From the NCBI GenBank assembly GCA_024648695.1, contig JACAVV010000026.1, positions 1 through 64,000 of the forward strand: a stretch of DNA of 64,000 nucleotides, in the 5' to 3' direction. The notes under the pieces are model-generated. The model made no database searches. It was not told the DNA's origin and worked only from the letters and a program-made list of their open reading frames with translations. This document shows, in pieces, positions 18,711 to 26,173 of this stretch. The translations under genes were made by a program, and so were the position numbers. Every line of letters starts with the position of its first letter. Position 1 is the stretch's first letter. The DNA comes from Nitrospina sp. GTDB taxonomy: Bacteria > Nitrospinota > Nitrospinia > Nitrospinales > JACRGP01.

Positions 18711-19478
18711 TCACGTTTCCGATTCTTCAGGAGGGATAGTGGGTCCGGGGCCCTGGCAATCATAAGAGGTTTCCGAAATCCATTCGATTTTGATGTATTC
18801 GGGGAACTTTGTAGTTTCCCTGTCAAATGCAGTCAATTCCACCTGCCAACAGCATAAATTGAGAGCGGTACTGAGGTCCGCGCTTTCCAGGTTCACCATA
18901 TTCATATACGCGTCCTGGAAATCTGCTTCTTTCAAATTGGACGCGCTCAAATCGGCATGATTCAAATTGGACGCGTTGAATTTTGCACCCTGCAAATCGC
19001 ACCCGCTCATTTCTGCGGCGATCAGATCGGAATCGGTCATATCCGTTTTTTGCAGACTGGATTCGTTCAGATAAATACCCGTCAAGTCGGCATTGCAAAT
19101 GGTGGCCCTGTTCAATTGGGTTTCTCTGAAATCGGCCCCCTCCAGATTCGACTCGTTTAAATTGACACCACCAAGGTTGGAGGCGCTGAAATTGGACTCG
19201 GTCAAATCGCAGTGGCTCAAATTCGCTCCCTGAAACTGGCATTCCCGAGCGCGGACCCGGTACAGGTTAGCCCCTTCCAGATTAGCCCCTTCCAGATTGG
19301 CATTGCTAAGATCGGCTCCATTCAATTGCGCGCCTTGCAAATCTGCCTGCTGAAGGTTGGCCCCGATCAACATGCCCTCGGATAAATCTATCCCCGCCAA
19401 TTGAGCCCCTTCCAGATTAGCGCCTTCCAGGTTTTTTTTGGAGCGTTCCAGCTTTGATATTTTTGCCTCATCCATCAT
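18711..19478 (-). CDS. Pentapeptide-repeat protein
   Basis: A 255 aa protein in which residues about 16-205 are continuous A(D/N)LxG-type pentapeptides (for example NLEGANLEGAQLAG, ADLQGAQLNGADLS), which fold as a right-handed quadrilateral beta helix. A short charged N-terminus precedes them and a non-repeat tail of about 50 aa ends in a proline/glutamate-rich stretch. No signal peptide. Members range from gyrase-protecting proteins to structural proteins of unknown use, and nothing here decides among them. The repetitive DNA also produces open reading frames in other frames that are not genes. Confidence 0.9.
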   Translation of the reverse strand: MMDEAKISKLERSKKNLEGANLEGAQLAGIDLSEGMLIGANLQQADLQGAQLNGADLSNANLEGANLEGANLYRVRARECQFQGANLSHCDLTESNFSASNLGGVNLNESNLEGADFRETQLNRATICNADLTGIYLNESSLQKTDMTDSDLIAAEMSGCDLQGAKFNASNLNHADLSASNLKEADFQDAYMNMVNLESADLSTALNLCCWQVELTAFDRETTKFPEYIKIEWISETSYDCQGPGPTIPPEESET

Positions 19479-19596
19479 CTAAAGTCCCTTTTAAATATTC
19501 TTGATCAAAACACAATTGTACTTTAATAAACCCCATCGGTTTTACTTGTTTTATCCGGAATCAAAAAGCTACAATTAAAAAAAGGAGGTGAACGAT

Positions 19597-19812
19597 ATGC
19601 GTTTCCTTTTAATAACAGGCCTGTTACTCTCAATAACAGCTTGCGCAAGTTACGAGGAGCATTTTAATGTAGGGCATCAGGAGTATCAGGATGCAAATGC
19701 AGAGTGCAGATACCTTTCCTGGCAAAACCCTCAAGGGGTGCGTTACGCTTACGCAAAAACATTTAATGATTGCCTATACGTTAAAGGATTTCAAAAGTAC
19801 AGGTGGCCTTAA
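19597..19812 (+). CDS. Small putative lipoprotein, 71 aa
   Basis: The product starts MRFLLITGLLLSITAC, a lipoprotein signal peptide with lipobox ITAC, giving a mature protein of about 56 aa with three more cysteines or aromatic-rich segments (NAECRYLSWQ, DCLYVKGFQKYRW). The near-perfect ribosome binding site AAAGGAGGTG (19581-19590), six bases before the ATG at 19597, decides the start; the GTG inside that site is not the start. The small size and lone gene give no function. Confidence 0.75.
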   Translation: MRFLLITGLLLSITACASYEEHFNVGHQEYQDANAECRYLSWQNPQGVRYAYAKTFNDCLYVKGFQKYRWP

Positions 19813-19905
19813 ACTTTTGCGTATCTAATTTCCTCACAATAGTAGCTTAAGAATTTACGTTGGATATAATATTATGCCTATGGAACAAAGGGATTTTACG
19901 TAATT

Positions 19906-22482
19906 ATGAAGTTGTTTGAAAATTATTTTTTCAGCGGACCGTCGGCAGGGGAAGAATACCTCAATGGGCATTTTGACCTTTCCTTTATCTTTTTTTCATA
20001 CCTGGTAGCCTCTGCCGCCTCCTACGTGTCTTTGTTATTAGCTTTGAGAATGTGGGAAGCTCAGTCGAGAGAGTATCGCTGGAAATTGCTCATCGCCGGA
20101 GCTGGAAGCCTGGGCGGGGGCATTTGGTCCATGCATTTCATTGGCACCATGGCGATTCACCTTCCCATAGAAGTGACTTATGATGCGAGGTTAACCCTAC
20201 TCTCCCTTATTATTGTGCTGATTGTTTCCGGATACGGACTGCACCGTGTGAGCCGGGTACCCTTGCGCAAATGGGATTTGATCCAGGGCGGCATCATCAT
20301 GGGGATCGGGATTTCCCTGATGCATTATATTGGTATGGAGGCTATGCGTCTTGAGGCCCGAATCCAATACCGCCCAGGGTTGTTTGCTCTTTCCATTATC
20401 ATTGCGATCAGCGCCGCATCCGCCGCATTGATTTTGTGCTTGAAATGTAGAAAACACCCTTCCGGGTTTTGGTGTCCCTTCAGGCTTTTTGGGGCTTTGG
20501 GAATGGGAATTGCCATTGTTGGCATGCACTACTCAGGAATGCTTGCCGCGGTATTCATCAAAACTCCCGTTCCTTTGGATAAAGCCACAGTCGTCCTGGA
20601 CTCTGGTTTGATGGCTTTGGGAATCGCCTCAATCCTTGGAATTATCTTGTATTTATCGATCATAACTTCAAACTTTAATGCCAAAATCGGAGGTAAAAAG
20701 AGGCTATCCATCATCATTTCCATCATGGCAGGATCCGTCCTGATCGTGACCAGTGTCGGGCTGAATATTTTATATTCAGCTTCGTTTGAGGTTCAAAAAA
20801 CTTTCCTCAGCGAAAACGTGAAAAACAAATCCTTTTTGTTAAAAGCTGTTTTGGAAAAAGAGAGCCGGTTTCAAAAAGACTCTTCCAATGAAGACCTCTC
20901 GCGTAACCTGGACGGATTCTTTCACGGGCACAGGGAACTGTTGACCTTTTCTACCACCGGGCAATTGATTGTCGGGATTCTAGGCAAAGGTAACAACCAG
21001 ATCCTCTTCCATGATTCCAATGAAACCTCTTCCAGTTTTTTTCTGAATTTCTCGCGGGTCATCAGGGAGGCCTTGAAAGGCAAGTCCGGAACCCTTGTTG
21101 CAAACGATGAAAATGGGAACAAACTACTCATAGCCTATGGTCCGGTTCCTGGCTTTCCTGTGGGCGTTGCGGTCAAAATGGATATGGAGGAGATTGGAGC
21201 TCCTTTTCGCAAAGCGGGCAAGATTGCCAGCCTGTGCGGCCTTCTCGTTATCCTTGTCGGGGCCGCCTTGTTTGCCGGCATCACCAATCCCATGATCACC
21301 CGGCTGGAAAAGGAAATTCAGGAACGCAAACAAGCCGAAGACGGACTTAGAAAAAGCGAACGCGAATTGGCCAACGCCCAAAAAATTGCCCGACTGGGCA
21401 ACTGGGCCTTAAAGTTAACCGACAACGAACTGCGTTGGTCCGATGAAACCTACCGCATATTCGGCTATCATCCCGGAGAGCTTGATGAAACTTACGATGC
21501 TTTTCTCAAAGGCCTGCACCCCGAGGACCGCGACCTGGTTTTGAATTCGGTTAACAAATCCGTTCAAACTCGCGAGCCTTACAGCATCGACCACCGGATC
21601 GTTTGGCCCGATGGAACCATTCGCTATGTTCACGAACAGTCGGAAGTTCAATTGGATGATTTGAATCGGCCCATACAAATCGTCGGAACCGTGCAAGACA
21701 TCACGGACCGCAAACAGGCGGAAGAACAATTGAAGGAAGTGACCGTTGAAAAGGAAAAAATGGAGACGGAACTGAAATTCGCCACTCTTGTGCAGGAAGG
21801 ATTCCTTCCCGACGAGCCTCCGAAAATCAAAGGATTCGAATTTGCGGCGAAAACCGTTCCTGCTCGATTCATTGGCGGCGATTTCTACGATTTTCTTCCT
21901 CTGGAAGGCAACCGTCTGGGAATTTTCCTGGGCGACGTTTCCGGAAAAGGAGTCTCAGCGGCCTTGTTCATGGCGCGTTTGCTCAGCGATTTCCGTTACA
22001 TCGCACAGAGCCATCGCAGTCCCGGGAAAGTCATGGACAATCTGAATTCTATATTGTCCGAGCGTTCACGCAGGGGCATGTTTGCCACGGCGATCTACAT
22101 AATTCTGGATCTGGAAACGAAACAATTGTCTTTTGCCAACGCGGGCCATCACCCTTTTTTCGTGACAGATTCGAAGGGTAACATTCGGGAAGAAGGCCAT
22201 GAAGGGGGCACTCCTCTGGGTATTATTACGGGTACTACCTATCAGGATTTCAACACGCAATTAAAGCCCGGTGACCTCACACTGATTTATACCGATGGAG
22301 TGACGGAACCTAAAAACGCGGCCAACGAATATTTTGGGAAAGAACGATTGGGTCACCTGGTAGCCAAGCATGCCGATGGCGCTCCAAAAATCATAGAAAC
22401 CGTTCGGTCCCATGTCATGGACTTCACCCGGCCCTCCTCACCCCACGACGATTTGACCCTATTGGCGTTTAAAGTTTTGTGA
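19906..22482 (+). CDS. MHYT-PAS-SpoIIE signalling phosphatase
   Basis: An 858 aa inner-membrane sensor. The N-terminus (1-260) is an MHYT domain: seven spans with the three repeats MHFIGTM (about 75), MHYIGME (138) and MHYSGML (206), thought to bind metal and sense small gases such as O2, CO or NO. An extracytoplasmic loop (about 285-425), another span and a short linker follow, then a PAS domain (about 485-605), a coiled coil and a C-terminal SpoIIE/RsbU PP2C phosphatase (about 645-858) with GGDFYDF, GDVSGKGVSAAL and YTDGVTEP metal-site motifs. Such phosphatases dephosphorylate anti-anti-sigma (STAS) proteins. No STAS or anti-sigma gene is adjacent, so the target is elsewhere. A small secreted protein gene follows after 28 bases. 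Confidence 0.9.
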   Translation: MKLFENYFFSGPSAGEEYLNGHFDLSFIFFSYLVASAASYVSLLLALRMWEAQSREYRWKLLIAGAGSLGGGIWSMHFIGTMAIHLPIEVTYDARLTLLSLIIVLIVSGYGLHRVSRVPLRKWDLIQGGIIMGIGISLMHYIGMEAMRLEARIQYRPGLFALSIIIAISAASAALILCLKCRKHPSGFWCPFRLFGALGMGIAIVGMHYSGMLAAVFIKTPVPLDKATVVLDSGLMALGIASILGIILYLSIITSNFNAKIGGKKRLSIIISIMAGSVLIVTSVGLNILYSASFEVQKTFLSENVKNKSFLLKAVLEKESRFQKDSSNEDLSRNLDGFFHGHRELLTFSTTGQLIVGILGKGNNQILFHDSNETSSSFFLNFSRVIREALKGKSGTLVANDENGNKLLIAYGPVPGFPVGVAVKMDMEEIGAPFRKAGKIASLCGLLVILVGAALFAGITNPMITRLEKEIQERKQAEDGLRKSERELANAQKIARLGNWALKLTDNELRWSDETYRIFGYHPGELDETYDAFLKGLHPEDRDLVLNSVNKSVQTREPYSIDHRIVWPDGTIRYVHEQSEVQLDDLNRPIQIVGTVQDITDRKQAEEQLKEVTVEKEKMETELKFATLVQEGFLPDEPPKIKGFEFAAKTVPARFIGGDFYDFLPLEGNRLGIFLGDVSGKGVSAALFMARLLSDFRYIAQSHRSPGKVMDNLNSILSERSRRGMFATAIYIILDLETKQLSFANAGHHPFFVTDSKGNIREEGHEGGTPLGIITGTTYQDFNTQLKPGDLTLIYTDGVTEPKNAANEYFGKERLGHLVAKHADGAPKIIETVRSHVMDFTRPSSPHDDLTLLAFKVL

Positions 22483-22510
22483 GGTTTTTTTTGACCAAGG
22501 AGACAAGCAG

Positions 22511-22900
22511 ATGTTGAAAATGAGGGAAAAGATCCTTAAGCTACTTTTCATGGTTTCGGTTGGGTTTATTTTCGTTTTCCCTCATTCCGCAGGGGCGGAC
22601 AATTTATCTGAGTTTGGAATTCCTGATATTAAGGGCTTGGACCCGATTCGAATCATTGATCTCGATAAAACGTTAAAGATTCCAGGGAAGGAAACAAAAT
22701 ACGAACTGTATCGCGTGGATAAAACCAGCGTGCTGACTTACAAAATCGACGGCAGGCAATACGGGGTGGCGTATGACCGTGATAATAAATTACCGATCGA
22801 CGTGCTGTTGATGGATCCCAATGGCTACGGGTACTATGAACCTGTCCCTTCCAACAAACCTTTTGAAGCACCGGAATGGGTGATCCTGCACCATCAATAA
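22511..22900 (+). CDS. Secreted hypothetical protein, 129 aa
   Basis: Has a signal peptide (about 1-29, ending AGA) and a mature part with a conserved-looking core (YELYRVDKTSVLTYKIDGRQY, then DVLLMDPNGYGYYEP). This is reminiscent of small periplasmic DUF2782-type proteins, but the match is weak. The ribosome binding site AAGGAG lies eight bases before the ATG. It follows the MHYT phosphatase gene by 28 bases and may be cotranscribed. Function unknown. Confidence 0.7.
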   Translation: MLKMREKILKLLFMVSVGFIFVFPHSAGADNLSEFGIPDIKGLDPIRIIDLDKTLKIPGKETKYELYRVDKTSVLTYKIDGRQYGVAYDRDNKLPIDVLLMDPNGYGYYEPVPSNKPFEAPEWVILHHQ

Positions 22901-22909
22901 TTTTTAAAC

Positions 22910-23380
22910 TTAATATTTGGATCCAAGTGGAGCGCAGGAACCATAGGCACTGGCAATAAAAGGTTTCCCTTTATAACTCATGTAACGGGAATGGATCGCA
23001 GGATATTTGCCGGATTCCAGACTGTCTTCAAACCCAATCCGCGTAAGACTCAGGTACCCTTCGGGGCTCAGTTCGATAAAAACAAATCCGTTGACAGTAA
23101 AATAGTAACTCACAGGCACCGGGTTGCTTCGGTGAGTTACACGCGCCCGGCTTTTACGGGGATCGATGGAATCGAATCGTATGGACCCGATAGAATGCTT
23201 GTAACGTAGTTGCGAGGCCGGGATGTCTAAATGCTCAAGTCCGGTTTCTTCAAAGTTGCACCTGATGGATGAAGCGTATAACAATTCGACGAAACGCGAG
23301 GTATCTGCATAGCTTTGCGCACAGGTGGATGAGGCCCAACCCAATACCAAAAGGAAAATGGAAAATCTCAAGTAATTCAT
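22910..23380 (-). CDS. Secreted hypothetical protein, 156 aa
   Basis: The start chosen gives MNYLRFSIFLLVLGWASSTCAQ, a normal signal peptide; the longer frame reaching to 23491 would overlap the next gene and has a poor N-terminus. The mature protein has two cysteines that could pair (IRCNFEE and GSCAPLG) and a beta-rich look (SYYFTVNGFVFIELSPEGYLSLTRIGF). No family is recognised. It is downstream of, and probably cotranscribed with, the two-span protein at 23418-23681. Confidence 0.7.
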   Translation of the reverse strand: MNYLRFSIFLLVLGWASSTCAQSYADTSRFVELLYASSIRCNFEETGLEHLDIPASQLRYKHSIGSIRFDSIDPRKSRARVTHRSNPVPVSYYFTVNGFVFIELSPEGYLSLTRIGFEDSLESGKYPAIHSRYMSYKGKPFIASAYGSCAPLGSKY

Positions 23381-23417
23381 AGGTCCGCTCAAAAATCTCT
23401 TAGCAGATAAGGATGCA

Positions 23418-23681
23418 TCACAATCCCATCTCGTCAATGTCCAGCAGGAGAATGTGTTTGATGCCCTTCCACAGGGCGACAAAGCCTTCATTAAAGAAAT
23501 ACAGGCTCGCCAAACCCAGCAGAATGATTACAAATAAAGCCAGGTCCTGCTTGAATGGCCGGTTTTTATCGATCACCTTGAAAGGCAGATTGTCGAACAC
23601 CAGGCCCAATCCTACCCAGACAAAAAGCCCGAGAAGTGCATAAGCAACCACCCATCTCAATATTTGAGGATCGTTAAACAT
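23418..23681 (-). CDS. Two-span membrane protein, 87 aa, unknown
   Basis: Two hydrophobic helices (about 9-30 and 47-65) flank a charged loop with KVIDKNRPFKQD; the tail is acidic. It reads as a small inner-membrane protein with both ends on the same side. Unknown family. It shares an apparent operon with the secreted protein at 22910-23380. Confidence 0.6.
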   Translation of the reverse strand: MFNDPQILRWVVAYALLGLFVWVGLGLVFDNLPFKVIDKNRPFKQDLALFVIILLGLASLYFFNEGFVALWKGIKHILLLDIDEMGL

Positions 23682-23904
23682 TGTATCGGAACCTGAGGAA
23701 CAATCTCAATCAAAATTTGCGGATTCGAACTGTGCCGCATGCTCCTTTAAAACCAGCCAAATTGAAGATGTTTGCATTTGATTTTGAATCCTACTGCCAA
23801 AGAAAAAACTTTTTTGCGATAAATCTTTTACCAGCAGGAGATTTATCATCTGTATTCTTCTGAAATATTAAAAAAAAAGTTTCTTCCTCAACCACCATGA
23901 AACG

Positions 23905-24813
23905 TCATGTCATTTGCTCAGGAGCTTTTACGTTTTGCGCGTCTTTTTTCAAATATCGCAAAATGTCGAGGGAATAAAATAAAAACAGTACGGACAATAC
24001 TTCTTCAAAGAGTTCTTCGTTGACCCACCAAAAGAACAAGCTAAAAAAACTGAACAGTAAGAATTTTTGATCAGGAACTACAAAATCGCATTTCCAGCGA
24101 ACCAGGTATTTTTTCAGAAGGCTTCCCAATCCGAATATCAGAGAGCAACTGAACAAAAAAATGTAAACGAACACAGAAACCACCGGTGTCCTGATATTGT
24201 GGAAATTGGTTTCTTCCTGATAATTGGCACTTTTCCAGAAACCGGGGGTGTCCCACCCAAACAAACGCTGGCCCCAACTGATTTCTTCCATACCGACAAA
24301 AAAGGTGAACCCGGCTAAAATCAGGATCCATATTTTGGCATACACCAACACGCCTTTTCGTGCAAAAAGAAGAGCCGCCATCAAAATTGCAGAGGACAAC
24401 AGCAAGAATAATGCGGTCATGGACTCAAACAACCGATCTTCTTCATATAAAACGGCCAAATGTTCCCATCCACTCAAAGTCTGAAGGAAATAAATAAAGG
24501 CAATAACGGACACCATTCCAACAATAGGGTTCCAGAAAATTTTTTTCAAAACTTTCGGAGGGTAAGGCCGGTTATACATCACATAAATAGAAAACAGTGT
24601 CATTAAGATCGAACAACAAATCACCTTACCCGCCCAGTAAGGCGTCGGAAAAGTAACCTGGTTCAGGGGATGCAAATGCAATTTATCGGGACTGACGTAA
24701 CTTGGGGCGAAGGTTAATAACGCCCCTTTGGGAAAAAGTATAAACTCTATCGCCAGGAAACCGATAAGGACTCCATGGAGTATTGCCAAAAATTTCCATG
24801 TCCTACGAGACAT
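23905..24813 (-). CDS. Polytopic membrane protein with EEISWGQR motif
   Basis: A 302 aa protein with about eight predicted spans. The notable segment is GMEEISWGQRLFGWDTP followed by NYQEETNFHN (about residues 173-205), which I recall as the hallmark of an uncharacterised family of bacterial membrane proteins often found near surface-glycan genes. Charged and polar residues in such a segment inside a membrane protein suggest an active or binding site. No neighbours give a clue, and no reaction can be assigned. Confidence 0.75.
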   Translation of the reverse strand: MSRRTWKFLAILHGVLIGFLAIEFILFPKGALLTFAPSYVSPDKLHLHPLNQVTFPTPYWAGKVICCSILMTLFSIYVMYNRPYPPKVLKKIFWNPIVGMVSVIAFIYFLQTLSGWEHLAVLYEEDRLFESMTALFLLLSSAILMAALLFARKGVLVYAKIWILILAGFTFFVGMEEISWGQRLFGWDTPGFWKSANYQEETNFHNIRTPVVSVFVYIFLFSCSLIFGLGSLLKKYLVRWKCDFVVPDQKFLLFSFFSLFFWWVNEELFEEVLSVLFLFYSLDILRYLKKDAQNVKAPEQMT

Positions 24814-25071
24814 AAATTGTAGCTTTCAGTTTTTGCATATTAACGAGTGGGGATAGGTCGGAAGGAAGGGATTGAAAACCGTCAATATTTTCTCTTTATG
24901 GGAAATGTTTTCCGGGCCAACCCAAAAAAAACCTTCAAAACTCTCTACAATTGAACTATAATTTATTGAAAAATAAAGACTTAATTGAATACCTCGTATT
25001 TCAGGAGGTTTTGGCACAAGCCTTGCTCTAATTTAGCATATCGCCCAAAAGTGTCAAAAAAGGAATCAGAC

Positions 25072-25233
25072 ATGAAAACCAATATCGAAAACAAGGACGT
25101 TGAAAAACAATCATTCAGCCCTCTGCAACCTGAAGAAAGCAATTGCCTGGAATCCAAAGAAAAGCCTGCTGTAAAAGAAGTGGAACGCCTCGAAAAGCTT
25201 TTTGGTCCTGAGTGGCTGGAGAGGATTCGCTAA
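25072..25233 (+). CDS. Tiny protein with GPEWL tail, 53 aa
   Basis: Starts MKTNIENKDVEKQ with AAGGAA six bases upstream, which favours this ATG over an in-frame one at 24985. The N-terminal part is acidic, polar and probably disordered. The last 18 residues (EVERLEKLFGPEWLERIR) look like one amphipathic helix and resemble the tail of the tiny protein at 25983-26138. It is the first of five tiny ORFs on the same strand. No known family. Confidence 0.6.
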   Translation: MKTNIENKDVEKQSFSPLQPEESNCLESKEKPAVKEVERLEKLFGPEWLERIR

Positions 25234-25254
25234 CTTCTCACTAGGGGAATCGTT

Positions 25255-25449
25255 TTGGAAATCAAAGAACATTTGGAAATGGAATCATTTGGAACCTCAA
25301 CGCCTCAAGTTGATAAAAAGAGAAAACGTTTTTCTTATAAAAAGCTTGCTCAGGAACGTAAAAAACTTTTCCTCGAAAGAAAAAACCAAATGATGGAAGA
25401 GGTGTATCGATCCAATTTTGTAGAGCGTTGGAAACGCAAGCAATCTTGA
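25255..25449 (+). CDS. Tiny basic protein, 64 aa
   Basis: Begins at a TTG with AGGGGA six bases upstream; an ATG at 25279 lacks such a site. The product is very rich in Lys/Arg/Glu (KKRKRFSYKKLAQERKK) and should be a long charged helix. It follows the previous small gene by 21 bases. A nucleic-acid or ribosome contact is conceivable from composition alone, but nothing proves it. Confidence 0.5.
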   Translation: MEIKEHLEMESFGTSTPQVDKKRKRFSYKKLAQERKKLFLERKNQMMEEVYRSNFVERWKRKQS

Positions 25450-25462
25450 CTGGATGGACTAA

Positions 25463-25642
25463 ATGAACAAACTGATTTTGAGCCATACGGCGCATTCTAA
25501 CATTTTTTCAAAAATTGCCAAAAGGCACCTGAATAAAAATTATAAAAAAGATATTAAGAAACTCTTGTCATCTCCCGATAAAGTTTTTAATGGTTCAATC
25601 AAATTAAGAATTGGAGAATATGATGAAGCGATTCAAGGATGA
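25463..25642 (+). CDS. Possible tiny basic protein, 59 aa
   Basis: Starts MNKLILSHTAHSN at an ATG preceded by a GGATGGA-like box, 13 bases after the previous stop. Lys-rich middle (KRHLNKNYKKDIKK). It overlaps the start of the next tiny gene by about 20 bases in another frame, which suggests translational coupling if both are real. No family. Confidence 0.35.
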   Translation: MNKLILSHTAHSNIFSKIAKRHLNKNYKKDIKKLLSSPDKVFNGSIKLRIGEYDEAIQG

Positions 25643-25802
25643 CTTCAGCCAAGACCAGTCTCCCACCACAATGGCCCCAAATCAGGACGACCACAAAAAA
25701 CTTAATCAATACATTTCTGATTACATCAAGGATTGGAATCTGGAAACAATGAAGAAGCTCTTCGACAATGATACCAATCTAAAGATCAAATTCCGTCAGT
25801 AA
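25623..25802 (+). CDS. Tiny protein, 59 aa
   Basis: MKRFKDDFSQDQ start, with GGAG six bases upstream (25613-25616). The neighbouring ATG at 25620 is only three bases from that site and so less likely. The sequence is polar, with a helical C-terminus (DYIKDWNLETMKKLFDN). Fourth of the tiny-gene cluster. No family. Confidence 0.5.
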   Translation: MKRFKDDFSQDQSPTTMAPNQDDHKKLNQYISDYIKDWNLETMKKLFDNDTNLKIKFRQ

Positions 25803-25982
25803 TCCCCAGAAATTTAAATTTTAGAACATTTTTTTCAATGGATGTCATACAGGGCGAAGGTGCGTCATTGAATTGGTGTTTTTTGACTCCAAAGTTAAAA
25901 AAAGCTAAAGCAAATTGACGGCGATACCGAAAATAGCTTTAAACGTTTTAAATCAGTTAATAAAATTCACGGGACCAGGAAA

Positions 25983-26138
25983 ATGAAAAACAATCAAGCG
26001 CCTGCAAAAAATACGGATGCCTCCAAAGAATCCCATTCACAAAAAAACAACTCACATTCTGAAAAAACCGAACCAGTCAACCGTTTTCGATCCATGGCAG
26101 AAGTGTATGGTCCGGACTTTCTTCGAAAGCTGAATTGA
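25983..26138 (+). CDS. Tiny protein with GPDFL tail, 51 aa
   Basis: Starts MKNNQAPAKNTD after AGGA. The first 30 residues are Asn/Ser/Lys-rich and probably disordered. The end, RFRSMAEVYGPDFLRKLN, matches the tail of the protein at 25072-25233 in spacing and residue type (hydrophobic-x2-hydrophobic-aromatic-GP-acid-aromatic-L-x2-basic/hydrophobic). This suggests two diverged copies of one short family. It converges with the hybrid kinase gene, 35 bases apart. Confidence 0.6.
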   Translation: MKNNQAPAKNTDASKESHSQKNNSHSEKTEPVNRFRSMAEVYGPDFLRKLN

Positions 26139-26173
26139 TCCGCTGTTTTCTCTTTCATTCAATTGCCAAAAGG

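Noticed and set aside
18823-19242. Repeat-like open frame inside the pentapeptide gene
   Set aside because: Produced by the 15-base periodicity of the pentapeptide repeats in a second frame.
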